A stretch of DNA of 64,000 nt, from positions 1,340,009-1,404,008 of the forward strand of contig NZ_QJSR01000001.1 in the NCBI RefSeq assembly GCF_003217095.1. Reading direction: 5' to 3'. Numbering within the stretch: position 1 is the stretch's first letter; each line of letters starts with the position of its first letter. Under the pieces are notes generated by a model that ran no database searches, was not told where the DNA came from, and saw only the letters and a list, made by a program, of their open reading frames with translations. Made by a program: the position numbers and the translations under genes. This document shows positions 8,411-17,449 of this stretch, one piece after another. The DNA is from Rhizobium sp. PP-CC-3A-592 (lineage in GTDB: Bacteria > Pseudomonadota > Alphaproteobacteria > Rhizobiales > Rhizobiaceae).

Positions 8411-8761
8411 TCAGTTCCCGAAAAGCGTGTCGTAGATTTCCGGCCGGAAACCTGCCGTCACCGCGCCATCGCGATCGAGGATCGGCCGCTTGATCATGGA
8501 AGGGTTGGCCAGCATCAAGGCGATCGCCTTTTCCGCGTCGAGATCCTGCTTTTCCGTGTCCGGCAGCTTGCGAAAGGTCGTTCCTGCCCTGTTCAGCACC
8601 GTCTCCCAGCCCAAGGCAGCACACCAGCCCGCCAGATGTGCACGGTCGATGCCTTCGATCTTGTAGTCGTGAAAACGGTATTCGACGGCGTGACCGTCGA
8701 GCCACGTGCGGGCCTTCTTCATCGTGTCACAGTTGCGGATGCCATAAAGGGTCGTGGTCAC
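8411..8761 (-). CDS. ArsC/Spx-family reductase-like protein (YffB type)
   Basis: A 116-residue thioredoxin-fold protein of the ArsC family. It starts TTLYGIRNCDTMKKARTWLD, with the single conserved cysteine at the N-terminal end of the first helix, and has the typical LNRAGTTFRKLP and IKRPILDRDG motifs. The sequence resembles YffB, a glutathione-dependent relative, more than true arsenate reductases, so an arsenic role is not implied; there are no ars genes nearby. It lies 3 bases downstream of the aspartoacylase-like gene, forming a run of three same-strand genes with ybaK. Confidence 0.88.
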   Translation of the reverse strand: MTTTLYGIRNCDTMKKARTWLDGHAVEYRFHDYKIEGIDRAHLAGWCAALGWETVLNRAGTTFRKLPDTEKQDLDAEKAIALMLANPSMIKRPILDRDGAVTAGFRPEIYDTLFGN

Positions 8762-8764
8762 GGG

Positions 8765-9838
8765 TCAGTCCTCCAATGTTCCGGCCCTGCGGCCCGCTCC
8801 GGTAATCTCGGCACAGCCGATCTTCATCAGGTCATCCCGGCGGCGGGCAAAGCGAGCCGACGACCGCGTGACGACCAGCCCCGCCTGCGGTGCACGCACT
8901 TCCACGTCGTCTTCCGGAAAGCCGGGACGCGGGACGAGCACGGCCAGAAGATCGCCGGCCTCCACGCGATCTCCGATGTCGCGATGAAAAAGAATCGTGC
9001 CGGGAACAGGGGCCTTGATCATTTCGATCGTGTCGAGTGCGAAAGCGGGGCCGCCATAGGGCTGAAGTGCCGGAGATCCGCCGTCCACGACGCCGCGGGC
9101 CGCGAGAAACCCCCAAAGTCCATCGGCATCGCGCTGCGCCACATCAGGCCCGACATCCCGACGCCCGCGCAGTTCCACTGTGACGGAGAGACGCCCGGGC
9201 AACGAGACGCCCCGGCCGCCCTGCTCCTGCTTCCAGGCGTAGGAAACGGCCTCCTCGAAGGCCGAACTTTCGCCATCGGAGAGAAACACGGCATCCATCT
9301 GCAAAGCAGACGCGAGATCGGAGGCCTCGGGCCAGAAGGCGCTGTCGATATAGGCATAGGGTAGCGATTCGTCGTCGCAATGCAGGTCGAGCACGAGATC
9401 GGCGCCGAGCGCACGGTACAGCAACGCCCGCTTCAGCCGCTCCGGCGCGGTAAAACGATCGAGATCGACCAGCAGGTCGCTGCGAACGGAAGCAGAGATC
9501 AACGGGAAATCGCGATTGTAGTTGCCGCGCGAGCCCAAGTCGAAGCGGCCCTGCATATCACCGAAATGCGACTGGGCCGCACCGATCGGGTTGGCCTGCG
9601 GAACGATGGTGATATCACCCCGGATCGCCCCTACTGCTTCCGCCGCGCGAAGGCGCGCGCAGAGATGATGAAGCGTGGCGACGCCCGGACGTTCGTTGGC
9701 GTGCAAGGCCGCCTGAATATAGACCTTCGGTGCGGAGCCAGCCCCCGTGCCGGAAAATTCGAGCACCGGAACCCGCCAGCTCACCTCCGGCGTATCTCCG
9801 GGAATGACGATCACGTCCTGCTTCACCCTGGCCTCCAT
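8765..9838 (-). CDS. Succinylglutamate desuccinylase/aspartoacylase-family zinc hydrolase
   Basis: A 357-residue zinc carboxypeptidase-like (M14) deacylase. Zinc ligands are visible in HANE (H46, E49) and DLHCDD (H153); the catalytic glutamate is in TVELRG (E222). The last 100 residues form a beta-rich segment (VEAGDLLAVLVP) resembling a barrel-sandwich domain. Family members remove acyl groups from amino acids; the substrate here is unknown. The start is uncertain: ATG 9838 has its purine-rich sequence too close, while an in-frame GTG at 9826 has GGAGG 5 bases upstream and may be the real one. The open frame extends to 9952 but without a ribosome-binding site. Confidence 0.88.
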   Translation of the reverse strand: MEARVKQDVIVIPGDTPEVSWRVPVLEFSGTGAGSAPKVYIQAALHANERPGVATLHHLCARLRAAEAVGAIRGDITIVPQANPIGAAQSHFGDMQGRFDLGSRGNYNRDFPLISASVRSDLLVDLDRFTAPERLKRALLYRALGADLVLDLHCDDESLPYAYIDSAFWPEASDLASALQMDAVFLSDGESSAFEEAVSYAWKQEQGGRGVSLPGRLSVTVELRGRRDVGPDVAQRDADGLWGFLAARGVVDGGSPALQPYGGPAFALDTIEMIKAPVPGTILFHRDIGDRVEAGDLLAVLVPRPGFPEDDVEVRAPQAGLVVTRSSARFARRRDDLMKIGCAEITGAGRRAGTLED

Positions 9839-10034
9839 CCTGTCACGCAACAATAGCCGAACCGTTGCCTCACTCAAGAACGAAAAGGGAACAAATATTC
9901 CTTGAGTGACGCGGTCATATGGTGGAATGGCGGAAAAGGCAGGGATGTTCAAGCAACGTCGGCAGCTTACAGTGCAGGATCCTGCAGACGCACATCTGCG
10001 TACGACGTCCGTCGCGGCGAGAGCACATGCAAGA

Positions 10035-10066
10035 GCCGGCGCGTCACCCTTTCGGGTCGCACCGGC
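10035..10066. terminator. Stem-loop downstream of guaA
   Basis: GCCGG, GCG and ACCC on one arm pair with GGGT, CGC and CCGGC on the other around a TTTC loop. It lies 10 bases past the guaA stop. On the guaA strand the T run after the stem is weak, so termination is plausible but not certain. Confidence 0.45.
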
Positions 10067-10075
10067 CTGTTTCGT

Positions 10076-11653
10076 TTATTCCCACTCGATCGTGCCCGGC
10101 GGCTTCGACGTTACGTCATAAACCACGCGGTTGATGCCGCGGACTTCGTTGATGATGCGGGTTGCCGTGCGGCCGAGGAAGTTCATGTCGTAGGGGTAGA
10201 AGTCGGCTGTCATACCGTCGACCGAGGTCACGGCACGCAGCGCGCAGACGAAGTCGTAGGTGCGATAATCGCCCATGACGCCGACGGTCTGCACTGGGAG
10301 CAGCACGGCGAAGGCCTGCCAGATGACGTCGTACAGGCCGGCCTTGCGGATCTCGTCGAGATAGACGGCATCGGCCTTGCGCAGGATGTCAAGCTTTTCG
10401 CGCGTCACGCCGCCGGGGCAGCGGATGGCGAGGCCCGGGCCCGGGAACGGATGGCGACCAACGAAGCGCTCGGGCAGGCCGAGTTCGCGGCCGAGCACGC
10501 GCACTTCGTCCTTGAAGAGCTCGCGCAGCGGCTCGACCAGCTTCATGTTCATGCGGGCCGGCAGGCCGCCGACATTGTGGTGGCTCTTGATCGTGACGGA
10601 CGGGCCGCCCGAGAAGGACACACTTTCGATGACGTCGGGATAAAGCGTGCCCTGTGCGAGGAAGGCCGGAGCGCCCTTGCCATCCGAGGCGATCTTGGCG
10701 GCTTCCGCCTCGAACACCTCGATGAACAGGCGGCCGATGATCTTGCGCTTGACCTCGGGATCGACCTCGCCGGCAAGCTCGGTCAGGAACAGGTCCGACG
10801 CATCCACATGGACGAGCGGGATATTGTAGTGATCGCGGAACATCTTGATCACTTCGTCCGCCTCGTTGAGGCGCATCATGCCGTGATCGACGAAGACGCA
10901 GGTCAGCTGGGCGCCGATCGCCTCGTGGATCAGCACGGCGGCAACCGAGCTGTCGACGCCGCCGGAAAGGCCGCAGATCACACGGCCATCGCCCACGTCT
11001 TCGCGGATCTTGCGGATCATTTCGGCGCGGTAGGCGGCCATCGTCCAGTCCGACTTGAGGCCGACGATCTTGTGCACGAAGTTGGAGAGGAGCTTGGCGC
11101 CATCCGGCGTGTGCACGACTTCGGGATGGAACATGGTGGTGTAGTAACGGCGGCTCTCATCGGCCGCGATCGCGAACGGCGCGTTTTCGGAGGTCGCGAT
11201 GACCTCGAAACCGTGCGGCAGCTGCGTCACGCGGTCGCCGTGGCTCATCCACACCGGATAGCGGCCGCCGACCTCCCAGAGGCCTTCGAACAGCGGGCTC
11301 GCCGCCTTGATCTCGACATCGGCACGGCCGAATTCGGCAGCATGCCCACCCTCGACGGTACCGCCGAGCTGGGTGCACATCGTCTGCTGACCGTAGCAGA
11401 TGCCGAGCAGCGGAATGCCGCTGTCGAACACCGCCTGCGGCGCGCGCGGGCTGCCTTCCGCCGTCACGGAGGCGGGTCCGCCGGAGAAAATCACGCCCTT
11501 CGGGCCCATGCGAGCGAAGGCTTCCTCGGCATTGTTGAAGGGATGGATCTCGCAATAGACACCGGCTTCACGAACACGGCGCGCGATGAGCTGCGTTACC
11601 TGGCTGCCGAAATCGATGATGAGGATGCTGTCGGGATGGGCTATCTCGGTCAT
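10076..11653 (-). CDS. guaA: GMP synthase (glutamine-hydrolysing)
   Basis: GuaA converts XMP to GMP using glutamine and ATP, the last step of guanine nucleotide synthesis. The 525-residue product has the class I amidotransferase triad: C86 in GICYGQQ, with H176 and E178 in FHPEV. The ATP-pyrophosphatase P-loop SGGVDS is at 230-235, followed by the dimerisation domain, and the protein ends in the canonical GTIEWE. The start [18 protein letters not shown] (11653) matches the family; nine codons further upstream are open but not conserved. The gene is monocistronic. Confidence 0.97.
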   Translation of the reverse strand: MTEIAHPDSILIIDFGSQVTQLIARRVREAGVYCEIHPFNNAEEAFARMGPKGVIFSGGPASVTAEGSPRAPQAVFDSGIPLLGICYGQQTMCTQLGGTVEGGHAAEFGRADVEIKAASPLFEGLWEVGGRYPVWMSHGDRVTQLPHGFEVIATSENAPFAIAADESRRYYTTMFHPEVVHTPDGAKLLSNFVHKIVGLKSDWTMAAYRAEMIRKIREDVGDGRVICGLSGGVDSSVAAVLIHEAIGAQLTCVFVDHGMMRLNEADEVIKMFRDHYNIPLVHVDASDLFLTELAGEVDPEVKRKIIGRLFIEVFEAEAAKIASDGKGAPAFLAQGTLYPDVIESVSFSGGPSVTIKSHHNVGGLPARMNMKLVEPLRELFKDEVRVLGRELGLPERFVGRHPFPGPGLAIRCPGGVTREKLDILRKADAVYLDEIRKAGLYDVIWQAFAVLLPVQTVGVMGDYRTYDFVCALRAVTSVDGMTADFYPYDMNFLGRTATRIINEVRGINRVVYDVTSKPPGTIEWE

Positions 11654-11738
11654 GCCTGGCCTTTTCACGCGCGGGATCATTCCGAGCCTTTAAATAAACA
11701 GGCCGGCAAGTGCAACGTCTAACCCGCTCTTGCGCCGT

Positions 11739-12401
11739 TCAAAGGCCGAGTGCACCCTGCGCCATCGCCGTTTCCAGCCTGTCCACAACGTCTGCAAGCT
11801 TCTCGTCGATGACATGGAGATAGGCCGTCCAGTCGGAGACATGGCGAAGCTCGGCCTTGCCATCGGAAATGCCGCGCAGTGCCAGAAGCGGCACCCCGAA
11901 GGCCTGGCAAGCGCGCAGCACGGCAAAGGTTTCCATATCCACCATGTCGGCGACGATGTCGGCATAGGCAGATCCGGAAACGATATTGCCGCCGGTGGAG
12001 AGGCTCGCTCCCGCAAGATCCGGGATGCGCAGGGGCAAGGGAACCGTGACGGCCAAATCGAGGAAGGGCGTCGCACCCTTCTCGAAACCGAGCGGTGAAG
12101 CGTCCATATCGCGATAGGCAACCGAGGTGGCCTGATAGATGTCCGCCTGCTCCAGCGTGGCGGAGCCGGCCGAGCCGAGGGAGACGACGAGCGCCGGGAG
12201 ACGGTTTATGGCCGAAAGCCGCGACAGCGCGCGCGTGACGGAGACGGCCGCCTCCACCGGACCGACGCCGGTCATCAGCGGTGTCATCCGCGTCTTCAGA
12301 TGTGGGCCGTATTCGGCCTCCGCCGCCATGACATAGAGGATGGCTTGCCCGCCCACCGGCTTCAGCAGGGTTTCGGGCGTCACGTCGGGTTTCTCGCTCA
12401 C
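11739..12401 (-). CDS. mtnN: 5'-methylthioadenosine/S-adenosylhomocysteine nucleosidase
   Basis: A 220-residue PNP/UDP-family nucleosidase of the MTA/SAH type. Motifs include MAAEAEYG at the N-terminus, MTGVGPVEAAVSV in the substrate loop, and VDMETFAVLRACQAFGVP, which contains the ME pair contacting ribose; SDGKAE supplies the catalytic aspartate. The enzyme releases adenine from methylthioadenosine and S-adenosylhomocysteine, recycling products of methylation and polyamine synthesis. Its start overlaps the stop of the upstream thioesterase gene by 4 bases, so the two are co-translated. Confidence 0.88.
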   Translation of the reverse strand: MSEKPDVTPETLLKPVGGQAILYVMAAEAEYGPHLKTRMTPLMTGVGPVEAAVSVTRALSRLSAINRLPALVVSLGSAGSATLEQADIYQATSVAYRDMDASPLGFEKGATPFLDLAVTVPLPLRIPDLAGASLSTGGNIVSGSAYADIVADMVDMETFAVLRACQAFGVPLLALRGISDGKAELRHVSDWTAYLHVIDEKLADVVDRLETAMAQGALGL

Positions 12402-12850
12402 TCTGCAAATCCTTCGCGGCCGCGCACAACCATCTTGGTGGCCGTCATCGAGGCGATCAGCTTGGGTGGAGCGTCCTGCGACATGGCGTAGGCGCGGCCG
12501 TCTGAGACGATGATGGTGGTGCCGGGCTTGGTGACTTCGCCGCGAAACAGAAAACGCTCGCCCCGGCCGGGCGAGAGAAGGTTGACCTTGAACTCGATGG
12601 TCAGCAGCCCCGCATCCGGTTCCAGCACAGAGTAACCGGCATAGGTGCCCGCCGTTTCCAGCGCGGACGAGATGATGCCGGCATGGAGAATGCCGTGCTG
12701 CTGCGTCATCATTTCATCGAAGGGCAGTTCGATTTCCACCATGCCCTGCTCGACGCGCGTCAGTTCCGCGCCGATCATGCGCATGAAGGCCTGCCGGTCG
12801 AAACTCCGGCGGACACGGGCGCGAAAGTCCGGTTCAGTCGTCTCAGCCAT
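12398..12850 (-). CDS. PaaI-family hotdog thioesterase
   Basis: A 150-residue single hotdog-fold protein. The central helix motif QQHGILHAGIISSALETAGTYAG holds the HGG-like turn and the usual acidic catalytic residue; the strands FKVNLLSP and LFRGEVTKPGTTIIVSDG follow in family order. Such enzymes hydrolyse acyl-CoA thioesters, often as a release valve for stalled aryl- or acyl-CoA. The substrate is unknown. It shares a 4-base overlap with mtnN downstream. Confidence 0.85.
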   Translation of the reverse strand: MAETTEPDFRARVRRSFDRQAFMRMIGAELTRVEQGMVEIELPFDEMMTQQHGILHAGIISSALETAGTYAGYSVLEPDAGLLTIEFKVNLLSPGRGERFLFRGEVTKPGTTIIVSDGRAYAMSQDAPPKLIASMTATKMVVRGREGFAE

Positions 12851-12966
12851 GCCCAACACCCTTCTGCTACAGCTCCTGACCGGTCCTTGTGCCGGCAACG
12901 CGTTTGGAACGGGCGGAGACTGGCACGCAGTTCCCCTTCCCCGCAAGGGCTTGGGGTTTAGGATCC

Positions 12967-13419
12967 TCAGTTCAGGAGCAGAATAGAGCCGTTGAGAAGT
13001 GTCGCAAACGAGACCCACGCGGCATAGGGCATGAAGAGCCACGCTGACAGGCGATCCTGCCGCCAGGAGACGGCGATGAAGGCGTAGACCGAGATCAGCA
13101 GCGCGAGGATGACGATCAGCGCCAGGGCGATCTCGTGAAAGCCGAAGAACAGCGGCGACCATGCGAAGTTGAACAGCATCTGGGCGCCCCAGAAGCGCAT
13201 GGCACGCGAGCGCCGATCTTGTAGGAAGGTGCGGGCGCCGACATATCCGATGATGACGTAAAGCGTGGTCCAGACCGGCGCGAAAATCCAGTTCGGCGGG
13301 TTGAACGGCGGCTTCTGCAGCGACTGGTACCATTCGCCCGGAATGTTGTTGATGCCGATGAGAAGGCCGCAGGCGACGACGGCGACGATGAAGAGAGCAT
13401 AGGTCGGGAGTGGGCGCAT
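12967..13419 (-). CDS. tspO: TspO/MBR-family membrane protein
   Basis: A 150-residue integral membrane protein with five predicted helices. Family motifs are GINNIPGEWYQSLQKPPFNPPNW in the first loop, FAPVWTTLYVIIGYVGA in helix 2, and FNFAWSPLFFG in helix 3 with the conserved tryptophan. TspO binds tetrapyrroles and in alphaproteobacteria modulates porphyrin metabolism and stress responses. It has no operon partner: the DUF1513 gene lies downstream after a 147-base gap in which I see no gene. Confidence 0.95.
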   Translation of the reverse strand: MRPLPTYALFIVAVVACGLLIGINNIPGEWYQSLQKPPFNPPNWIFAPVWTTLYVIIGYVGARTFLQDRRSRAMRFWGAQMLFNFAWSPLFFGFHEIALALIVILALLISVYAFIAVSWRQDRLSAWLFMPYAAWVSFATLLNGSILLLN

Positions 13420-13566
13420 GAGGGTCCGATCAAGGGAATGTCCAGCCGGAGCGCGAATGCTTCGGGACCGGACAGCTGCGAAACTGGGCTTGGGATTTCG
13501 GCAAGCGCGGTAGACGGAAAATTAGGGCAGCGCCCAGCGGTTTACAGTGAGGTGTTGAGGCATCGC

Positions 13567-14676
13567 TCAGGTCGGGCGGGTGCGGACGATATGCTGGTCC
13601 CAGGCGATGGGGGTGCTCCTTCTCGCAAAACGGCCGTCATAGGAGGAGACCGCAAAACCCGGGCCCTGCGCCGGCGCGATGCCGGCGGCATCGGCAAGCC
13701 GGTCCAGCCGGACGAAGGCGCCGGTGCGCGCATCCACGGTGACGACCGCCCCGCCTTTCGGGGAGGCGAGCCCGACCAGACCCTGCCCGCGATGGACCGC
13801 GATGGCGCCGACATAATTGGCGAGCGCCGCCGAGGCTTCCTCCGGCAGGTCGAGAAAGCGAATGTCCTCGCCGGGCGCGAACACGCCGGCGACGGGCGGG
13901 CGTGCGTTGCGAGGCCCCTCGTACTGGCAGGCAAACCAGATCCGGCCTTTCGCATCGATGTCCACATGCCGGGTCGAGAGCTGCCGGAGATGCGGCGGCA
14001 TGACATGACGCTCCACCAGACGGCCGGTCGCCGTTTCGATGAGCGCCAGTGACGGCTCCATGTGATCGAGGTTCAGCTTGGTCCGCCCGAAATCCGGATG
14101 CGTTTCGATACCGCCATTGGCGACCACCAGCAGTCGCCCATCCGGCGACAGCGTCATATCATGCGGACCGATGCCGTGGGTCGGGAATTCGGCAATGCGG
14201 CGGAAGCCGTCCGTGCCGTCATAGACGCCGATCATGCCGCGATTGGCTGCGAAGTCGTTCTCCGTCGCGTAGAGCAACCGGCCATCCGCCGAGAAGCAGC
14301 CATGCCCGAAGAAATGGCGTCCCTCGCTGGCGGTGATGACGACGGGTTCGCTCAGCGCGGTGTCGTCGAGGATTATCGCGAAGGTTCCCGGGCGACGGGC
14401 AAAGGCGACTGTGCGGCCGGATACCGGCGAATGCGCCAGTCCATGGGCGCGATCCGGCAGGGCATGACGGTCGATGACCTCGCCTTCCTCGGAGACGGTC
14501 GCGATGCCATAGGAACCGTCTCGATCTCTGAAGGCGGAGGCAAAGACGGCGTCCGTCCGGGTAAGGGCCATGGTGGACGCAGGCGAGAGGGACGCCGCCC
14601 AGGCGGCGCCGGCCATGGAGAGGAAGGCTCGTCTGTCGAGAAGCGTCCGTCGCGCCGGTCTGCGGGAAAGCGTCAT
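13567..14676 (-). CDS. DUF1513 protein, Tat-exported beta-propeller of iron operon
   Basis: A 369-residue periplasmic protein. A twin-arginine signal is visible at residues 14-35 (DRRAFLSMAGAAW, then a hydrophobic stretch). The body repeats propeller-like blades (HGLAHSP, HFFGHGCFSADGRLLYATEN, HDMTLSPDGRLLVVANGG). I recall this family as DUF1513; it usually sits, as here, at the end of an operon with imelysin-like proteins and a di-heme cytochrome, linked to iron acquisition. Its exact job is not known. It is 12 bases from the upstream imelysin gene. Confidence 0.85.
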   Translation of the reverse strand: MTLSRRPARRTLLDRRAFLSMAGAAWAASLSPASTMALTRTDAVFASAFRDRDGSYGIATVSEEGEVIDRHALPDRAHGLAHSPVSGRTVAFARRPGTFAIILDDTALSEPVVITASEGRHFFGHGCFSADGRLLYATENDFAANRGMIGVYDGTDGFRRIAEFPTHGIGPHDMTLSPDGRLLVVANGGIETHPDFGRTKLNLDHMEPSLALIETATGRLVERHVMPPHLRQLSTRHVDIDAKGRIWFACQYEGPRNARPPVAGVFAPGEDIRFLDLPEEASAALANYVGAIAVHRGQGLVGLASPKGGAVVTVDARTGAFVRLDRLADAAGIAPAQGPGFAVSSYDGRFARRSTPIAWDQHIVRTRPT

Positions 14677-14688
14677 GACTTAGCCCCG

Positions 14689-15822
14689 TCAGTCGCCATC
14701 GGCAAAGGAGAAACCGGCACCGAGCCCGATGGCCGCGCCGAAATCCATGTTCAGCCGTTGCAGCAGATCGTTGGCATTGCGCAGGACGAGAAGCAGTTTC
14801 ACGCGTTCGGCCGGGTCCATCAGTGCCTTGTCGATTGGCTGATCGACGGCATCGGCCGACGCGATGAGACCGTTGAAGACGATGTCGATCGAGTCGGCGA
14901 TCGATTGTCTGTCGGCCGGCAGAAGCGCGCGCAAGCCGGCGGTGTCGAACAGAGCCTTGAGGCCACGCGCATTGCCGGCAACGGACTCCATCGTCTCGCC
15001 GGAGCGCCAGTAGACGGCAAGCCTTGGGTGGCCGGGCGAAGGCTTAGGCGTGATCGCGCCGGCGAAGACCGGACGCAGGCGCTGGTCGCGCAGGCTCTCC
15101 ACGCCATGGACGAGGATGCCGAGAAGTTCGGTCGCGGCCTCTCCCTCCGTCCGGTAGAGCGGATTGTCCGGCCCCGGCGCCTTCCAGGCGGCCTGTACGC
15201 CCCGCGGGTTTTCCCAGGCGGCGCTCAGTTCTGCGGCGACGCTGGTGAGGTTTTCGGCGATGGCGCGCGCATAGCGGCAACGGAAGCCGTCGGGCGCGTC
15301 GAGCAGCTCGTCGGCATCGGTGCCGAACAGCACGTATTCCAGTGCGCCGAGCCCCTGCACCGCGACGCTCTTGCCGCGCAGCGAGGTGGCGATCGTGGCG
15401 GTCTCGTCGTTCTCGGCGAGGATCCGCTGAACCTGTTTCAGGCCCGTGCTCTTGCGATCGGGAAAGAACAGGACGCGCTCGAACCGGTTGTCATCGAGAA
15501 CGGGTCCGACGCGGACGATCTCGATGCGCGACCAGGCGGCGGTGACCTCGGAGAACGCGCGCTTGGCGCGGGCGAGCGACTGCGGCGATGGCCGGTGGCA
15601 GAGCGGGCGAAGATGATCGGCCAGCGCGCCCGTGCGCTCCACCAGATCGCGATAGCCGGGGCGGATGAAGCCATCGACGGCGCGCGCCATGGCCGTCGGC
15701 ACGGCGTCTGCCACCAGTCCGCTCGATGGCGTTGCGCCGACATCGTCATCCGCTTCTTGCGCAAAGGCGGGCGTGGCGGAAACAAGTGCCGCGGTGAGCA
15801 GGAAGGCTGTCCATAGACGCAT
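14689..15822 (-). CDS. Imelysin-family periplasmic protein (second copy, degenerate motif)
   Basis: A 377-residue imelysin-like (M75 fold) protein with a signal peptide (LTAALVSATPAFAQ, cut near residue 22). Imelysins are helical periplasmic or outer-membrane iron-regulated proteins; peptidase activity is doubtful. The family's GxHxxE signature is degenerate: the corresponding site reads GLGALEYVLFG, so the histidine is replaced by glycine. The larger paralogue upstream (17450-18730) retains GYHAIE. Similar pairs of one intact and one altered imelysin flanking a di-heme cytochrome occur in the icmP region of Pseudomonas aeruginosa. The stop of the cytochrome gene overlaps this start. Confidence 0.88.
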   Translation of the reverse strand: MRLWTAFLLTAALVSATPAFAQEADDDVGATPSSGLVADAVPTAMARAVDGFIRPGYRDLVERTGALADHLRPLCHRPSPQSLARAKRAFSEVTAAWSRIEIVRVGPVLDDNRFERVLFFPDRKSTGLKQVQRILAENDETATIATSLRGKSVAVQGLGALEYVLFGTDADELLDAPDGFRCRYARAIAENLTSVAAELSAAWENPRGVQAAWKAPGPDNPLYRTEGEAATELLGILVHGVESLRDQRLRPVFAGAITPKPSPGHPRLAVYWRSGETMESVAGNARGLKALFDTAGLRALLPADRQSIADSIDIVFNGLIASADAVDQPIDKALMDPAERVKLLLVLRNANDLLQRLNMDFGAAIGLGAGFSFADGD

Positions 15823-17414
15823 CAGAGCGACTCCAGAAAGGCGAGCAACGCCCGGCGATCCGCGGCGTCGAGGGAAACGAAACGATCGCGCGCGGCCTGC
15901 GCCTCACCGCCGTGCCAGAGAACGGCCTCGGTCAGCGTCCGCGCGCGGCCGTCATGCAGGAAGCCCGCCGGCGCATCGACAGTTTGTGCAAGACCGATAC
16001 CCCAAAGCGGCGGCGTGCGCCATTCCCCCGGCAACGGCTTCGCCCCATCCGTGTTCCCCGGATCGGACGGCGAGACGGCATCGGACAGGCCTTCCCCCAT
16101 GTCGTGCAGGAGCAGGTCGGAATAGGGCCAAATGAGCTGGAAAGCCGTGGACGGCGACGTCGGATCGCGGCGGGTGACGAATTTCGGGACATGGCACGAG
16201 GCGCAGCCCGCGTCGGAGAAGAGCCGCTTGCCCTCGAGAACGGCGGGTGCCGCGACGTTCCGCCGCGCCGGGACGGCGAGGTGGCGAGCATAGAAGGCGA
16301 CGAGATCAAGCACGGGATCGGGCGCCTCGCTCGATCCCAACCGGGCCTGCACGCCATCCTCCATGGCAAGGCATCGCGGCTGCCGGGCGGTGCAATCGCC
16401 ATGGCTTCTCAGGTCGTCGGGTGTGGAGATCCCGATATCGGTCGCAAAGGCGTCCGCCGCCTGGGCCCGAACGGTCGGAGCCTGCGCCTTCCAGCCGAAA
16501 CGGCCGAGCACGGGCGCCCCCCCGGCGCTCGTCGTCAACCAAGACGGCCGACCGCGGATGCCGTCGCCATCGCGATCATCCGGGTCCGCATGGGCAAGGA
16601 TATCGGCAACGTCGATCGCCTCCAGCAGGCCGAGGCCGGTCATCGGAGGCGCGAGACGCGGCGACAGGCGGGTGGCGCTGTCGAGAGGACCATAGGCGGG
16701 GTCTTCGATGCCGTAGACCGGCCGGCGCAGGATGACGCGTTCGCCGCCGGCCAGCGTGACCGGCCGCTCGTCGTAGCGGAGCGCCAGATGCCCCTCGGCC
16801 GGCAGGCCGGGAACGCCGCTGTCCTGCAACTGCCGGCCATAGACAGGGTCGCCTCCCGCACCGGATCTCGAGGCATCGGGGAACGAGAACTTCAGAACCA
16901 GCGAGGGGCTTCCTGCAACCCCGGCAGGCGGGCGTCCTCGCCCGTCCCTGACATGGCAGGTTTCGCAGGAGCGGGCATTGTAGAGCGGACCGAGGCCGTC
17001 AGATGCTTGCGTCGAGGATGGCGAGGACACCCAGAGCTTTTCAAACAGGGCGCTGCCGAGGCGGAAGCTCTCCTCGCCACCACCATCGAGATTGCCTGCG
17101 GGATGGGTGAGCCCGGCCCGGTCGGGCTTTGCGGTCGAGGTTCCAGCACCACCGGCCATGGCCTCGAAAGGCTCGGGTCGGGAGAAGTCATGCGTCGGGC
17201 TGACAACGTCGGCGACGCGGCGTCTGTCCTTTTCCGACAGGTCGGTTCTCTGAGGCACCTTCTCGCTGTGCGGGACGGCAAGCACAGGCACGGGGTTATC
17301 GGCCGCGACATCGGCTGCGAGGGGACGCCAGCCGGCCCATGCCACGACGACAGCCGCCGCGAGGGTCGCGGCGGTGATGGGCATGAGAAAACGAGGTGTG
17401 GTCCGGGCGGTCAT
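15822..17414 (-). CDS. Di-heme c-type cytochrome (DHOR / DUF1111 family)
   Basis: A 530-residue exported cytochrome of the family often mislabelled thiol oxidoreductase. An N-terminal membrane anchor or signal (about residues 12-30) precedes the first heme site CETCH (150-154) and the second CASCH (404-408). A calcium-like loop DPDDRDGDGIRG is at 278-289, and the C-terminal segment (GIGLAQTVDAPAGFLHDGRARTL) is typical. It is sandwiched between two imelysin genes, overlapping the downstream one at a single base and lying 35 bases after the upstream one. An electron-transfer role in iron uptake is inferred from this context. Confidence 0.9.
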   Translation of the reverse strand: MTARTTPRFLMPITAATLAAAVVVAWAGWRPLAADVAADNPVPVLAVPHSEKVPQRTDLSEKDRRRVADVVSPTHDFSRPEPFEAMAGGAGTSTAKPDRAGLTHPAGNLDGGGEESFRLGSALFEKLWVSSPSSTQASDGLGPLYNARSCETCHVRDGRGRPPAGVAGSPSLVLKFSFPDASRSGAGGDPVYGRQLQDSGVPGLPAEGHLALRYDERPVTLAGGERVILRRPVYGIEDPAYGPLDSATRLSPRLAPPMTGLGLLEAIDVADILAHADPDDRDGDGIRGRPSWLTTSAGGAPVLGRFGWKAQAPTVRAQAADAFATDIGISTPDDLRSHGDCTARQPRCLAMEDGVQARLGSSEAPDPVLDLVAFYARHLAVPARRNVAAPAVLEGKRLFSDAGCASCHVPKFVTRRDPTSPSTAFQLIWPYSDLLLHDMGEGLSDAVSPSDPGNTDGAKPLPGEWRTPPLWGIGLAQTVDAPAGFLHDGRARTLTEAVLWHGGEAQAARDRFVSLDAADRRALLAFLESL

Positions 17415-17449
17415 CGCGGATCAGGCTCCGCTGCGTCCGGACGCGGCTC

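Noticed and set aside
8411-8761. Arsenate reductase as part of an ars operon
   Set aside because: Sequence fits the YffB branch and no ars regulator or pump is adjacent.
9900-9990. tRNA-like string (TGGTGGAATGGCGGAA) near 9919
   Set aside because: It resembles the start of a tRNA-Leu but no acceptor stem, anticodon arm or T-loop can be drawn around it.
9902-11722. 606-codon frame antisense to guaA
   Set aside because: Fully opposite a highly conserved essential gene, biased to His/Asp/Ala/Gly as such shadows are, and without a translation start signal.
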